DNA of 64,000 bases from an uncultured Clostridium sp. (GCA_934746015.1 CAKVEW010000005.1:99340-163339); one strand, 5' to 3'; numbered from the stretch's first letter, positions 35,216 through 44,807 are shown. Made by a program: numbers and translations. Notes: generated by a model not told the origin, from the sequence alone.

Positions 35216-36964
35216 TTATTTCATTTTTTTAATAATATCAAATAACTCTATTGCAGCTTCCCTTGGTCCTTCTTTTTCTTTTCCTTCTAAAGCTAAACAA
35301 GTTTTAATTTGTCCGACTTTAACCTTTCCATTAAACATAGCATCAAAATATCTTTCGATTAAAATATTTGTTTCTTCCTGCTTTTGTGCTGGTCCAAATG
35401 GATTTGCAAAGAAACTTTCAACTAGTCCCTTTTCTGATGTAGTTCCCTTAGCCATTCTAGCTCCTGATTTAAATACCTTTATAGCGTCTGATGGAGTCTT
35501 AAAGTATTCAATTGATTTTTCTCCTTCTTTCACTTCTGTATAATTATTAGCATAAAGGAATAAATCTACTTCATAACCTTTAACAATCTCCTTATATGGT
35601 GCAACCGGCATTACCAATCTTGCATTAATTTTGTCTGGATTCATAAATATACTTCTATCTATTTCTTTAAATGCATAGCCTTGATCTAAATCATCTAATC
35701 TTACAAATGCACCTATTTCAGTTCCATATCCATAGATTTTACCATCTATGTCTTTAAATGTTCCCATATCATCAAAAATTATAGTCATGTTACTAATGTA
35801 ATCTTCACTTAGGGCTCTAAATGCTTCTAAGCTTTCTGACTTACCTGCTCCACTATCTCCCATGATAACTACATTAGCAGTTTTTCCGTCCTTAAGCTCA
35901 ATATTAACCATAGCCCCATGTATTGGTAAATATCCTCTCTTAATCATAACTAAATTATGAAGAGTTAATGTCATCTTCTTCATATATCCAAAGTAGTCTA
36001 TCTCGTCAGAGTGATTTACATATCCAACCATAATGTCATTTTCTTTATCATCATAGAATACTGTTTTCTTTTCTCCACTATCATCTGTTCCACCAAATAC
36101 ATAAACTAAGTCTGGTTTCTTACCTCTGTATTCTTCTAATCTTGCCATTTCGAATAAATTACATAATGTTATTCCATGTTGCATAAAATCTCTATGGAAA
36201 TAAATAAATGCAATTAATTCTCCAACTTTTGCAGGATAGCAGAACCAATGATCTTTATTTAAATAAGTATGAAGTAATGGGTTAGTATTAACTTCTGTAA
36301 ACATTCCACTTCTAGTATTTTTCTTAGGATATGTTATGAATGGAGTTTCTAATAATATACTATCTATAAATTCAATATCTTCAAGCACTTCGTATCCCTT
36401 TGGCAATGGCCATAAAACTTTATTAATTATAACTGAAGCGTTACCCCCAACTGGAATTTGCCTAAATACATTTGGTTTATAACCTAATATATTCTTTTCG
36501 ATTTTTCTGTATAATTTTAATATTAAGTTAGATAATGAGGAATTTGCTTGTGTAAAACTAACTGCTGATAATCCATCCTGAAGTTTATTGCTGTGTATAA
36601 TAGTATATCTTTCTAGTCTTCTCCAGAATAAATATAAGTCTTCAATTAAAGCTATGAATTTATCTTTATCTACAAATAAATCATTGTATTTAGGATTAGT
36701 TTGTACTATTTCTTCAATATTCATAACTGTAAAATACTTAAATATCTTAGTTAGATTAGCTGTTATTTCATTAATATCTTCTGTTTTTAAACTTTCCTTT
36801 AAATATCTCCAACTTAATGTAACTTTTTTCTTTGATTTTTTCAAATAAGTTTCTACTACCTTTGTAAACCCCTGACTTTCAACTAACTCTTCAAATGTAC
36901 TACAATATTTTGCAGTAAAATTTATTAATACTTTATCATTGCTTAGAGAAAACTCTTTACGCAT
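35216..36964 (-). CDS. HPr-kinase/PEPCK-like P-loop protein, unknown substrate
   Basis: A 582-residue cytosolic protein. Residues 1-160 are helical and unlike known domains. The C-terminal half has an HPr-kinase/PEP-carboxykinase-like nucleotide site: LPIHGAMV with H349, the P-loop GDSGAGKSE (369-377) and IIFDDMGTF about 25 residues later. This order (HG, P-loop GxSGxGKSE, DD) mirrors HPr kinase more than true PEPCK. Homologues are sometimes annotated PEP carboxykinase, which I consider unproven. ATG 36964 has AAAGGGGG upstream. Monocistronic, with its own terminator. Confidence 0.65.
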   Translation of the reverse strand: MRKEFSLSNDKVLINFTAKYCSTFEELVESQGFTKVVETYLKKSKKKVTLSWRYLKESLKTEDINEITANLTKIFKYFTVMNIEEIVQTNPKYNDLFVDKDKFIALIEDLYLFWRRLERYTIIHSNKLQDGLSAVSFTQANSSLSNLILKLYRKIEKNILGYKPNVFRQIPVGGNASVIINKVLWPLPKGYEVLEDIEFIDSILLETPFITYPKKNTRSGMFTEVNTNPLLHTYLNKDHWFCYPAKVGELIAFIYFHRDFMQHGITLCNLFEMARLEEYRGKKPDLVYVFGGTDDSGEKKTVFYDDKENDIMVGYVNHSDEIDYFGYMKKMTLTLHNLVMIKRGYLPIHGAMVNIELKDGKTANVVIMGDSGAGKSESLEAFRALSEDYISNMTIIFDDMGTFKDIDGKIYGYGTEIGAFVRLDDLDQGYAFKEIDRSIFMNPDKINARLVMPVAPYKEIVKGYEVDLFLYANNYTEVKEGEKSIEYFKTPSDAIKVFKSGARMAKGTTSEKGLVESFFANPFGPAQKQEETNILIERYFDAMFNGKVKVGQIKTCLALEGKEKEGPREAAIELFDIIKKMK

Positions 36965-37403
36965 AATTTGCCCCCTTTTTGAAATATATCTTATTGAAAA
37001 CTTTCATTTTAGCGTTATTTTTATATATTATATCATATAATATGCAAGATTTAAAAGAAAGTTTTTTCATTTTTTGCAAACTTTACGAGTTTTTTATATT
37101 TTATATTAAAATAACCATAATCAAGAGTTTTTTTACATTTTTTTTTGAAAATTTATTAATTATACGAATATATTAAGTATAATTACTGTGATTGTTTATA
37201 CTAATTCGAACTTTATTTTATATTTCTAATTTATCATTTACATTTCAAAGAATCTACAACAAATTATAAATTTAGAAAATAAAAAACTCCCTTAGGAGTT
37301 TTCAAAATCAAAGTTTTAGCAATTCTGAAGAAATTATATAAATAATTCTATATTTAGAATTATTATTTACTCTATCCTTGCTACAACCCTTTATCATTAT
37401 ATT
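36965..37403. other. 439-bp intergenic stretch
   Basis: Very AT-rich. It must contain the promoter for the HPr-kinase-like gene. The only distinct structure is the hairpin AAAACTCC/GGAGTTTT at 37283-37302, the same palindrome as in the MITE-like repeats. A + frame of 65 codons at its left end has no ribosome binding site and looks spurious. Confidence 0.5.
37283..37302. terminator. AAACTCC-type hairpin
   Basis: AAAACTCC-CTTA-GGAGTTTT, a solitary copy of the palindrome in the repeats at 19.1, 27.4 and 62.5 kb. About 100 bp past the plsC-like gene. Confidence 0.55.
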
Positions 37404-38111
37404 CTAATTAAGATTTTTTGCTACTACTTCTCTAACTCTTTCCATTAATTGCTTTTCTTCTTCTCTAGTTAATTTATCAGTATAAATGGGTTCTCCAAAA
37501 GTTACTGTTATATCTATAGGCTTAAATTTTCTATCTATTTCGTAAGCTCTATATGCTCCATTAATTGAAACTGGAACCACAGGAGCTTTAGCCATAGTTG
37601 CAAGCTTAAGACTTCCTTTTTTGAACTCACTAAGCTTTCCATCTTTACTTCTAGTTCCTTCAGGAAATATTGCCATGCTATAACCTTTTTTAATATTATC
37701 AGCACCTTCTCTAATGACCTTAATTGCTTCTCTAGCATTTTCTCTATCTAGTGGTACACAATTATATTTTTTCATCCAATATCCTAAAACTGGTGCCTTA
37801 ACCATTTCCTTTTTTGCTACAAAGCCCATACATTTACCAGCTGAATCAATTAATAAAGGTATATCTAATATACTTGTATGATTTCCAATAAAGCAACATG
37901 GTACATCAGGTATATTTTCTTTTCCAACAACTGTAACATTCATTTCCAAAGTGTTATGTATAGTATATCTTGCCCAATCTTCCCCTACTTTACCACTATA
38001 ATCAACAGCAGCCTTTTCCCCCTTAGTTTTTTCTATATACCAACGTTTAATTGCTTTACACTGCATAAATAACATATAAAATGCATAATTTATAACTTTA
38101 TAAAACTTCAT
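37404..38111 (-). CDS. plsC: 1-acyl-sn-glycerol-3-phosphate acyltransferase
   Basis: A 235-residue membrane-associated acyltransferase that adds the second acyl chain in phosphatidic-acid synthesis. Motif I NHTSILD (H78) and motif III FPEGTRS (about 149-155) are intact, with a hydrophobic N-terminal segment. ATG 38111 is chosen over two tandem GTG codons upstream because those lie inside the AGGTGG ribosome binding site. Stands alone. Some relatives use other acceptors, so the exact acceptor is inferred. Confidence 0.88.
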   Translation of the reverse strand: MKFYKVINYAFYMLFMQCKAIKRWYIEKTKGEKAAVDYSGKVGEDWARYTIHNTLEMNVTVVGKENIPDVPCCFIGNHTSILDIPLLIDSAGKCMGFVAKKEMVKAPVLGYWMKKYNCVPLDRENAREAIKVIREGADNIKKGYSMAIFPEGTRSKDGKLSEFKKGSLKLATMAKAPVVPVSINGAYRAYEIDRKFKPIDITVTFGEPIYTDKLTREEEKQLMERVREVVAKNLN

Positions 38112-38259
38112 TTCATCCACCACCTATATCATCTTTTATATTACTCTATTATAAATGGTAATTTCCCATTCTTCAATTATATTTTAATTATGTTATGTCT
38201 ATAATATATATATTGCATAAACTTTTAAATATACTTATATTTCATATTAAGGAGATTAA

Positions 38260-39132
38260 ATGATAAAAAAATATAAATTACTAAAAAAAGCTCAAAATAT
38301 ATTTATTTTTATTTTAGTACTACTTAGTATCTTTTTATTAATAGCATTAATTAAAAATAATAATACTTCACTTACTTCTTATGAAATGAAAGTTCATTAT
38401 ATAGATGTGGGACAGGGAGATGCTATTTTAGTCCAAGTTAACGATAAAAATCTACTTATAGACTCAGGCCCCAAAAGTGAAAAAAAGAAATTAAATGAAT
38501 ACTTAAATTCACTCTATATTCCTCAATTAGATTACGTAATTGCTACTCATCCTCATGAAGATCATATTGGTAATATGAGCTATATCATTAATAACTATAA
38601 AGTAATTAATTTTTACTCTCCTAAAATTCAAAATAATACAACAGCATTTGAAAATATGGCAGAATCCCTATCTAGAAAGAATATTAAAATTAGAATATTG
38701 AAAGCTAATAATAAAAGTATAGACCTTGGAGAAAATACCTTAGTTGAAATTTTCTCTCCAAACTTAGATATCTATGATAACTTAAATAATTACTCACCTA
38801 TCATTAAAATTTCTTATGGAAATAACTCTTTTTTATTTACAGGAGATGCAGAAGAAAATCTTGAAGAAGAAGTGATTAGTAAATCCTTCAATTTAAAAAG
38901 TGATGTATTGAAAATTGGCCATCATGGCTCCTCAACTTCAACTAGCAGAAATTTTTTAGAGAAAGTCAATCCTATAATAACAGTAATATCTGTTGGAAAA
39001 GATAATAGTTATGGACATCCAACTAAGGAAACTTTAGATAAAATTAAAGGTACTTCTATATATAGAACTGATATTAATGGTTCGACAATTATTACTTCTG
39101 ATGGTAAAACATTAAAATCTTCTTTCAAATGA
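38260..39132 (+). CDS. ComEC/Rec2-like metallo-beta-lactamase-fold hydrolase, membrane anchored
   Basis: A 290-residue protein: one N-terminal helix (14-30) then an extracellular metallo-beta-lactamase domain. The metal motif THPHEDH gives H97, H99, D101 and H102; later GDAEE and GHHGSSTS supply further ligands. This resembles the C-terminal nuclease-like domain of ComEC, standing alone without the channel part, so it is not a competence channel. Possibly a secreted nuclease or phosphodiesterase. ATG 38260 has AAGGAG upstream; a terminator hairpin overlaps the stop. Confidence 0.83.
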   Translation: MIKKYKLLKKAQNIFIFILVLLSIFLLIALIKNNNTSLTSYEMKVHYIDVGQGDAILVQVNDKNLLIDSGPKSEKKKLNEYLNSLYIPQLDYVIATHPHEDHIGNMSYIINNYKVINFYSPKIQNNTTAFENMAESLSRKNIKIRILKANNKSIDLGENTLVEIFSPNLDIYDNLNNYSPIIKISYGNNSFLFTGDAEENLEEEVISKSFNLKSDVLKIGHHGSSTSTSRNFLEKVNPIITVISVGKDNSYGHPTKETLDKIKGTSIYRTDINGSTIITSDGKTLKSSFK

Positions 39133-39164
39133 TAGATGCTCCTAATTCTTTAGGAGCATCTATC
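39131..39164. terminator. Strong terminator hairpin
   Basis: GATAGATGCTCCTA (39131-39144) pairs perfectly with TAGGAGCATCTATC (39151-39164) and overlaps the ComEC-like stop codon. Confidence 0.8.
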
Positions 39165-39205
39165 ATTTAAGAAGACAATTCTTAAACTAATATATAAATT
39201 TATAT

Positions 39206-39997
39206 TTATTCTCCTACCGCATCTTCTTGGCTAATTAAATTTTTTTCTTTACTTATTTCATTTATATCTATAATTTCACCATTAACAGTATCTAAGAATT
39301 CCTCTTTTAGTTCTTTTTCCTTACTTTGATTATCCTTTGCTTCAGTTTTTTCATCATTATTATTCACATAAGCTTTCCATAGCATATATATATTATATAG
39401 ATTAGTTACATCTTGTTCATTGTATAAAAGGATAGTTTCTATTTTTTCCTTAGGCATCCTTAATATATAGTCTTTATCTTTTAATACTTTATTAAAGGTT
39501 TTAGCAAGGTTTGATCCACTTATTACTTCCCCTTCTCTATGGATATTAAAATCTTTTTCTAAATTCTTAAGGCCTATTGAATGTTTCATTTCCTTTTCAT
39601 ATTCTCTTTGAATATCTATATCTTCAAATTCCTTAGAAAAATTAAGTTCAATTCCATATTTTTTAAATAAATAATTAATTACTGTATAATCATTATTTCC
39701 AGAAAAGGTGACAATAGCTTTTTTTCCTTTATTTTCCATCTTTAAAAAATATTTTTTTGCTAATTCTAATATTTGTATTGATTCATATTTGTTTTCAATC
39801 ATATATTGTGTTACAAATAACTTGCCATTTTCAAACACACAAGCTCCAAATACTCCTATGCATTTAGGCTTTTTATAAACATAGTGTTCTAAGTCAAAAA
39901 AAATAAGCTCTTCAGGTTGCCTACTTATATCAGCTGTTTTCAGCATAAATTCTCTGTTTATAGAGTCTACCTCTATTATATTCTCTCTAATAATCAC
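39206..39997 (-). CDS. RNase H-like (YprB-type) exonuclease domain protein
   Basis: A 263-residue cytosolic protein with a DEDD-type RNase H-like fold (PF13482 pattern): FFDLEHY with D35 and E37, then VTFSGNNDYTVINYLFKKYGIEL and the C-terminal NEQDVTNLYNIYMLW. A charged tail follows residue 220. The family is predicted to be a 3'-5' exonuclease on RNA or DNA; no substrate is known. Start GTG 39997; the GAGTGG upstream is a modest ribosome binding site. Confidence 0.8.
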   Translation of the reverse strand: MIIRENIIEVDSINREFMLKTADISRQPEELIFFDLEHYVYKKPKCIGVFGACVFENGKLFVTQYMIENKYESIQILELAKKYFLKMENKGKKAIVTFSGNNDYTVINYLFKKYGIELNFSKEFEDIDIQREYEKEMKHSIGLKNLEKDFNIHREGEVISGSNLAKTFNKVLKDKDYILRMPKEKIETILLYNEQDVTNLYNIYMLWKAYVNNNDEKTEAKDNQSKEKELKEEFLDTVNGEIIDINEISKEKNLISQEDAVGE

Positions 39998-40225
39998 ATT
40001 ACCACTCTTTCTTCCTTATCATTATCACCTTTTAATTCCTTAATTTATCTTATAACATTATACCACCTTTTATAAGAATATAGAATAAATTTCTAAGGCT
40101 CTTTACTCATATAACAGATATTATATAATTACAACTCTTTATATTACATAATATTATATAATTTATATTATGTTCATAAAATTAAAAGTTAAGTTAAGAA
40201 AATAATTTAAGCTAAAATTATACAA

Positions 40226-40254
40226 TTGACTATTATATAACAGTTTGATATCAT
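40226..40254 (+). promoter_or_regulatory. Promoter of the small Cys-rich gene
   Basis: -35 TTGACT (40226-40231), 17-base spacer, -10 TATCAT (40249-40254). The Fur-like site begins eight bases after the -10 box. Confidence 0.6.
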
Positions 40255-40261
40255 TAAATTA

Positions 40262-40276
40262 TGATAATGATTTTCA
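40262..40276 (+). promoter_or_regulatory. Fur-box-like operator
   Basis: TGATAATGATTTTCA matches the 7-1-7 Fur consensus TGATAATNATTATCA except for one base. It sits at the predicted transcription start of the FeoB-associated-type gene, fitting iron repression. Confidence 0.65.
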
Positions 40277-40373
40277 ATATTAAAATTATACAATAAATAT
40301 TCTGATTACAATACTAAATATTTATTTGTTGTATCATATCTAAAATTTAATAATATAAGAAGAAGGTGTTCTC

Positions 40374-40547
40374 ATGGAAATAATAATCACTTTAGCCATT
40401 GTTTCTTTAGCAGCGTATATATTATTTAATACTTTTCATAAATCTTCTAAAGGCAGCTGTAGCTGTAAAAGTTGTTCTGACCATTGCCCAATGTATGAAG
40501 ATAAATCTAATATACTAAAGATAGAAAAAGCGCAAAAAAATGCATAA
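40374..40547 (+). CDS. FeoB-associated-type Cys-rich small membrane protein
   Basis: A 57-residue protein: one transmembrane helix (about 2-19, MEIIITLAIVSLAAYILF), a basic turn, then a Cys cluster C29, C31, C34 and C38 in GSCSCKSCSDHCP. This is the layout of the small FeoB-associated Cys-rich membrane proteins found with ferrous-iron transporters. AGAAGGTG precedes ATG 40374. A Fur-like box lies at its promoter. No feoA or feoB is in the window, so it is an isolated member. Its role (metal handling or accessory to FeoB) is inferred. Confidence 0.8.
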   Translation: MEIIITLAIVSLAAYILFNTFHKSSKGSCSCKSCSDHCPMYEDKSNILKIEKAQKNA

Positions 40548-40617
40548 CTTATATCTAATGTCATTTAGATAAGATTTATTTCTTAACTAAATGACATTTA
40601 ACTTATAGTTATGCATT
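40540..40617. terminator. Long bidirectional hairpin
   Basis: ATGCATAACT (from 40540) pairs with AGTTATGCAT near 40608-40617, and inside it TAATGTCATTTAG pairs with CTAAATGACATTTA. It overlaps the stop of the Cys-rich gene and ends 7 bp from the convergent AI-2E family gene. Confidence 0.7.
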
Positions 40618-40623
40618 TTTATA

Positions 40624-41739
40624 TTAACTTTTTTCTGCATTTTTAATTATTTCTTGATTTTTCTTCATTAACCTTTCATAATATATCTTTAAAGTAGCTA
40701 CTGTTGGAGATGCAAGAAGCATACCTATGGCACCAAAGAATCCACCACCTATCAAAACAGCTACTATAATATATAAAGGTCTCACTCCAACCTTATCACC
40801 TATAAGCTTTGGATCTAAATACCATCCATCGAATAGTTGAAGTGCTAATAAAACTAAGAATACAACTATCCCTTTAGTGGGTGATACAAATACATTAAAC
40901 AAGAAGCCAATTATTTCTCCTATAAGTGGACCAAAATAAGGAATCATATTCGTTATACCAACTATCACAGCAAGTAAAAATGCATATTCTGATTTTGCTA
41001 AACTTAATAACACTAGTGCCATAACAGCTATAATTGATGAGTCTATTGCCTTAATTCCAATATATTCGCCTATCATCCTATGATAAATTCTAACAAATTC
41101 AATTAGCTTCCTAGCTATCTTTTCTTTAAAAATTAAAAAAGTTATTTTTTTACTTTCCCTGATAATTCTATCTTTATCAATTAATACATAAATTGAAATT
41201 AGCAAACCTAGAAATAACTTTACTAGTTGACTGGAAAAAACAAATATATATCCTATTGTGCCTTCTAATAAGGTTATGGCCATAGTTCCAAATTGAGAAA
41301 CTAATTCATTAAGATTATTCATAACGTCTGTATTAATTATAATTTCATGTATTGAATTAACATTTAATATTCCATCTATCCATCCTTGAGCTTCTTTAAT
41401 ATATAAAGGAACATTAGATGCAATGTCTATTGTACTATTAATCATATTAGGTATTAAGAATATAGATATCACTATTATCAATACTATTAATAATAAATAA
41501 GAAGATAATATAGCCATTCCTTCTTTTATTTTAAATTTTTTCTTTATAACCTTTACTAATGGGTTTAATATATACGCAATAATAAAGCCATAAACTACAG
41601 GTAATAATAAAGACCATAACTTTTCTATTATCTTAAAAAAATACGGATAATTTTCCACTAACTTATATCCAATTAATCCAACTAATATGGCACAAATAAT
41701 ACTTAGTAATAAATCTCTATACTTATTATCTTTAAAAAT
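40624..41739 (-). CDS. AI-2E family transporter-like membrane protein, probable ATT start
   Basis: A protein of about 371 residues with some eight transmembrane helices, of the PerM/YhhT/AI-2E family (VVYGFIIAYILNPLVK; later FGPLIGEIIGF and IGGGFFGAIGMLLASP). Members export various small molecules or ions; the substrate is open. The usual ATG/GTG/TTG reading starts at GTG 41658, but it has no ribosome binding site and cuts off the first conserved helix. The frame stays open upstream and AGGAGAG lies eight bases before an in-frame ATT at 41739; from there the protein gains IFKDNKYRD and a full helix. I favour the ATT start. Confidence 0.75.
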   Translation of the reverse strand: MFKDNKYRDLLLSIICAILVGLIGYKLVENYPYFFKIIEKLWSLLLPVVYGFIIAYILNPLVKVIKKKFKIKEGMAILSSYLLLIVLIIVISIFLIPNMINSTIDIASNVPLYIKEAQGWIDGILNVNSIHEIIINTDVMNNLNELVSQFGTMAITLLEGTIGYIFVFSSQLVKLFLGLLISIYVLIDKDRIIRESKKITFLIFKEKIARKLIEFVRIYHRMIGEYIGIKAIDSSIIAVMALVLLSLAKSEYAFLLAVIVGITNMIPYFGPLIGEIIGFLFNVFVSPTKGIVVFLVLLALQLFDGWYLDPKLIGDKVGVRPLYIIVAVLIGGGFFGAIGMLLASPTVATLKIYYERLMKKNQEIIKNAEKS

Positions 41740-41897
41740 ACTATCTACTCTCCTTACAATTTTTATTAATAATATATCATATCTTCAATATATATTTGTA
41801 TGTTTTTTATCATATTTCCACAAAATTAACAAGTTGTTAATTAAAATAATTTAAGCTTACAGCTAACTATTAATCAACTGTAAGCTCAATAATTGTT

Positions 41898-43589
41898 TTA
41901 CATCTTATCTACTACTTCTATTCCAATTAAAGCTAATGAATTCTTAATTACTTGACATGTAGCTCTAACTAAATTAATTCTAGCTTCTTTTAATCCTTCA
42001 TCTTCCAAGTTCAACACAGAATGTGCATTGTAGAACTTATTGAACAATTTAGCAACTTCTATAGCATATCTAGTAATTATAGACGGCTCTAATTTTTCTG
42101 TTGCTTGATGAATTTGCTTACCAAATCCTTCTAATGCTTTTATTAATTCAAATTCTTCTTTAGTATTTAATTTAGAATAGTCTGCAACTCCTTTTACTTC
42201 ACCAGCTCTAGTTAAAATACTATTTGCTCTAGCATATGAATATTGAACATAAGGACCTGTTTCTCCTTCAAATGAAAGCATTTCCTTCCAATCAAATACA
42301 ATATCCTTTTCTCTAGAGTTCTTTAGATAGGTAAATACTATTGCACCTACTCCTATCTTCTTAGCAACTTCTTCTTTATTCTCTAAATTAGGATTCTTTT
42401 CATTTATTACTTCTAAAGTCTTATCTACAGATTCTTTTATTAAATCATCTAGTAAGATAACTTCACCCTTTCTAGTTGAAAGTTTTCTATCTGCAAATTT
42501 AACTAATCCAAATCCTACGTGAACACAATCTTTAGCCCATTCATGGCCAGCAAGCTCAAGTACTTTAAATACTTGTTTAAAGTGTAAAGCTTGAGGTGTT
42601 CCAACTACATATATACTCTTATAGAAATCATAGGTTTTCTTTCTATACATAGCTGCAGCTAAATCTCTTGTTGCATATATTGAAGCTCCATCACCCTTTA
42701 ACACTATGCATGGTGGCATATTATACTCATCTAGCATAACTACTTGAGCTCCATTACTTTCAACCAAAAGATTTTTTTCTTTTAATTCATTAACTACTGC
42801 ATCCATCTTATCATTATAAAAAGCTTCTCCAGCATATGAATCAAATTTAACATCAAAAATATTATATATTCTTTCAAATTCTTTTAAGCTTAGATCTCTA
42901 AATCTCTTCCATAAAGCTTCTACTTCTTTATCACCATCTTCTAAAGCTTTAAAGTAAGCTCTTCCCTCATCTTCTAATGCTGGATCTTTTTCTGCTTCAT
43001 CATGGAATTTAACATATATTCTTAAAAGTTCATCTATAGCATTCTTTTCTAATGCTTCTTCATTTCCCCATCTCTTATATGCAGAAATAAGCTTTCCAAA
43101 TTGAGTTCCCCAATCACCTAAGTGGTTAATTCCCTCTACAGTATATCCTTCTTTTTTAAATAACTTATAAAGTGAATTACCTATTGCTGTAGTGAACAAA
43201 TGTCCAACATGGAAAGGCTTAGCTATATTAGGTGATGAATATTCTACGCATATAGTTTTTCCATTTCCAATATCACTTGACCCATAATTTTCAGCTTCAG
43301 ATAAAATTTTATTTATAGTATTTTTGCTGAACTCACTTTTATCAACAAAGAAATTAACATATGGTCCTATATTTATTATTTTTTCAAATCCCTCACCATC
43401 AATTTTCTCTTTTAATTCTTCTGAAATCATATTTGGAGCTTTTCTAAAAGCTTTTGCTAATTGAAAACATGGAAATGCGTAATCTCCCATTTCACTTTTA
43501 GGTGGTATTTCTATTAACTTTTCAATACTTTCAATATCCATATCCACATGTTTACTTATAACCTCAGCAACCTTCTTCTTATAATCCAT
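41898..43589 (-). CDS. argS: Arginyl-tRNA synthetase
   Basis: A 563-residue class I synthetase charging tRNA-Arg. Visible: the HIGH-type motif [16 protein letters not shown] (about 115-130), the second conserved [11 protein letters not shown], and the C-terminal anticodon-binding DALR domain. ATG 43589 has GGAGGATAC upstream; the 14 residues before it in the longer frame are not conserved. A T-box leader lies upstream, so expression probably rises when tRNA-Arg is uncharged. Confidence 0.95.
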   Translation of the reverse strand: MDYKKKVAEVISKHVDMDIESIEKLIEIPPKSEMGDYAFPCFQLAKAFRKAPNMISEELKEKIDGEGFEKIINIGPYVNFFVDKSEFSKNTINKILSEAENYGSSDIGNGKTICVEYSSPNIAKPFHVGHLFTTAIGNSLYKLFKKEGYTVEGINHLGDWGTQFGKLISAYKRWGNEEALEKNAIDELLRIYVKFHDEAEKDPALEDEGRAYFKALEDGDKEVEALWKRFRDLSLKEFERIYNIFDVKFDSYAGEAFYNDKMDAVVNELKEKNLLVESNGAQVVMLDEYNMPPCIVLKGDGASIYATRDLAAAMYRKKTYDFYKSIYVVGTPQALHFKQVFKVLELAGHEWAKDCVHVGFGLVKFADRKLSTRKGEVILLDDLIKESVDKTLEVINEKNPNLENKEEVAKKIGVGAIVFTYLKNSREKDIVFDWKEMLSFEGETGPYVQYSYARANSILTRAGEVKGVADYSKLNTKEEFELIKALEGFGKQIHQATEKLEPSIITRYAIEVAKLFNKFYNAHSVLNLEDEGLKEARINLVRATCQVIKNSLALIGIEVVDKM

Positions 43590-43697
43590 TTGTATCCTCC
43601 TTAAAATTTTTAAGCATATTCTAATTTTCAAATCTTATAAATGAAAAGCTAAAGTGCCTATTTTTTTTGAAATATATTATCTATTATTATTTCCCAG

Positions 43698-43925
43698 AAA
43701 ATAAAAAAACGTCTCTTAAATAAATAAGAGACGAATAAATCCGCGGTACCACTCTGATTGCAATAAATGCCACTCAATGCTTTAACGCAGCAAACGAACT
43801 ATCCTAATTAATTTCAGTAGTTATCTCCAAGGCTCTCTTCCTATAATTCTATCTTATAAGGCTTACACCATTCCTTACTCGCTAAAAAGAATCAAATATA
43901 GTACTCTTCTTTTCATAGATTTTAA
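43698..43925 (-). ncRNA. T-box leader of argS
   Basis: On the minus strand: stem I elements GAAGAGTAC and AGCGAG with GGAATGGTGTAAGCC, the T-box sequence CAGAGTGGTACCGCGG (43741-43756), and a terminator stem CGTCTCTTA/TAAGAGACG (43710-43718 and 43725-43733) with a T-tract after it. Arginine codons AGA and AGG both occur where the specifier is expected, so I cannot fix which one is read. Placed 110 bp before argS. Confidence 0.93.
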
Positions 43926-44038
43926 TATATTCATATATAATATCAACATTATACATAAATGAAAGATTTATTGTCAATATAAAATAATAAAGCTTATTTA
44001 TACTTTGTTATTAGTTTTTCATTGCTTCACTGCTTTTT

Positions 44039-44683
44039 TTAAAAGAATATTCCTAAAAATACTTTAGCAATTACAAAAAATAAATTGTATATAAGAGCAA
44101 CAGGATAAGTTAAAATGTAGCTTCCTAAAGCTACGACAGCTACAAGAATTAATATTTGATAGTCATACATTTTACTTCCATATTTATAGAAATTCTTAGG
44201 ACTAAGTTCTCTAAATAAATCGAAGCCAGCAAGTCCTGGTATAGGTAATAAATTAAATATAAATAGACTTATATTTATAGTACAAATACTCCTTAGCATC
44301 ATTCCTATAATAGAATATGTTGAAGTTGGCACTAAATTATATGCAATATTCATCCAAACTTGAAATATAAACATACCTACAAATGCAACTATTAAATTAG
44401 CTAGTGGTCCTGCTATTGTTACCTTTATTTCATCCTTATAACCTCTTTTTAAGGCACTTGGATTAATTTCTACTGGTTTAGTCCAGCCAAAGCCTGCTAT
44501 TATAATCATTACAAATCCAATTAAATCTATATGTGCTAATGGATTTAAAGTTAGCCTTCCATTAAATTTAGGTGTTTTATCTCCTAATTTATCAGCTACT
44601 TTCGCTCTTGCATATCCCTGTGCAACAAAAGCAATTAGTATTGCAGGAATTGTTATTATCTTCATTAATATTTGATTTTGCAT
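44039..44683 (-). CDS. Site-2 protease-like membrane protein without zinc ligands
   Basis: A 214-residue membrane protein clearly related to M50/S2P peptidases of the Rip/YwhC type: VADKLGDKTPKFNGRLTLNP (29-48), NPLAH (47-51), AGPLANL (91-97) and FNLLPIPG (143-150). The catalytic HExxH is replaced by Q22-G-Y-A-R26, and the third-ligand motif LDG has become L151-A152-G153. All the zinc ligands that can be placed are therefore lost; it should be a pseudoprotease. ATG 44683 has AAGGAGGAC upstream and the frame is intact, so it is expressed as a product rather than a decayed gene. Confidence 0.8.
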   Translation of the reverse strand: MQNQILMKIITIPAILIAFVAQGYARAKVADKLGDKTPKFNGRLTLNPLAHIDLIGFVMIIIAGFGWTKPVEINPSALKRGYKDEIKVTIAGPLANLIVAFVGMFIFQVWMNIAYNLVPTSTYSIIGMMLRSICTINISLFIFNLLPIPGLAGFDLFRELSPKNFYKYGSKMYDYQILILVAVVALGSYILTYPVALIYNLFFVIAKVFLGIFF

Positions 44684-44753
44684 TCTAGTCCTCCTTATTG
44701 GCTTTTTTAAGATTATACCATATATATATATTTAATACATTATATACTTACCA

Positions 44754-44788
44754 AAAAGTGGAATGAAAATACATATCATTCCACTTTT
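44754..44788 (-). terminator. Terminator of the LCP gene
   Basis: AAAAGTGGAATGA (44754-44766) pairs perfectly with TCATTCCACTTTT (44776-44788), about 20 bp past the LCP stop. Confidence 0.75.
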
Positions 44789-44807
44789 ATTACTTTCTTA
44801 TAAAGCT

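Noticed and set aside
35216..36964. Simple annotation as PEP carboxykinase
   Set aside because: The P-loop context resembles HPr kinase, the N-terminal half is unlike PEPCK, and the typical PEPCK substrate motifs were not seen.
36979..37176. 65-codon hydrophobic + strand frame between genes
   Set aside because: AT-rich intergenic DNA easily gives Phe/Ile/Leu frames; no ribosome binding site and no recognisable family.
38260..39132. Natural competence system (ComEC)
   Set aside because: Only the metallo-beta-lactamase domain is present, without the channel domain or any other com gene nearby.
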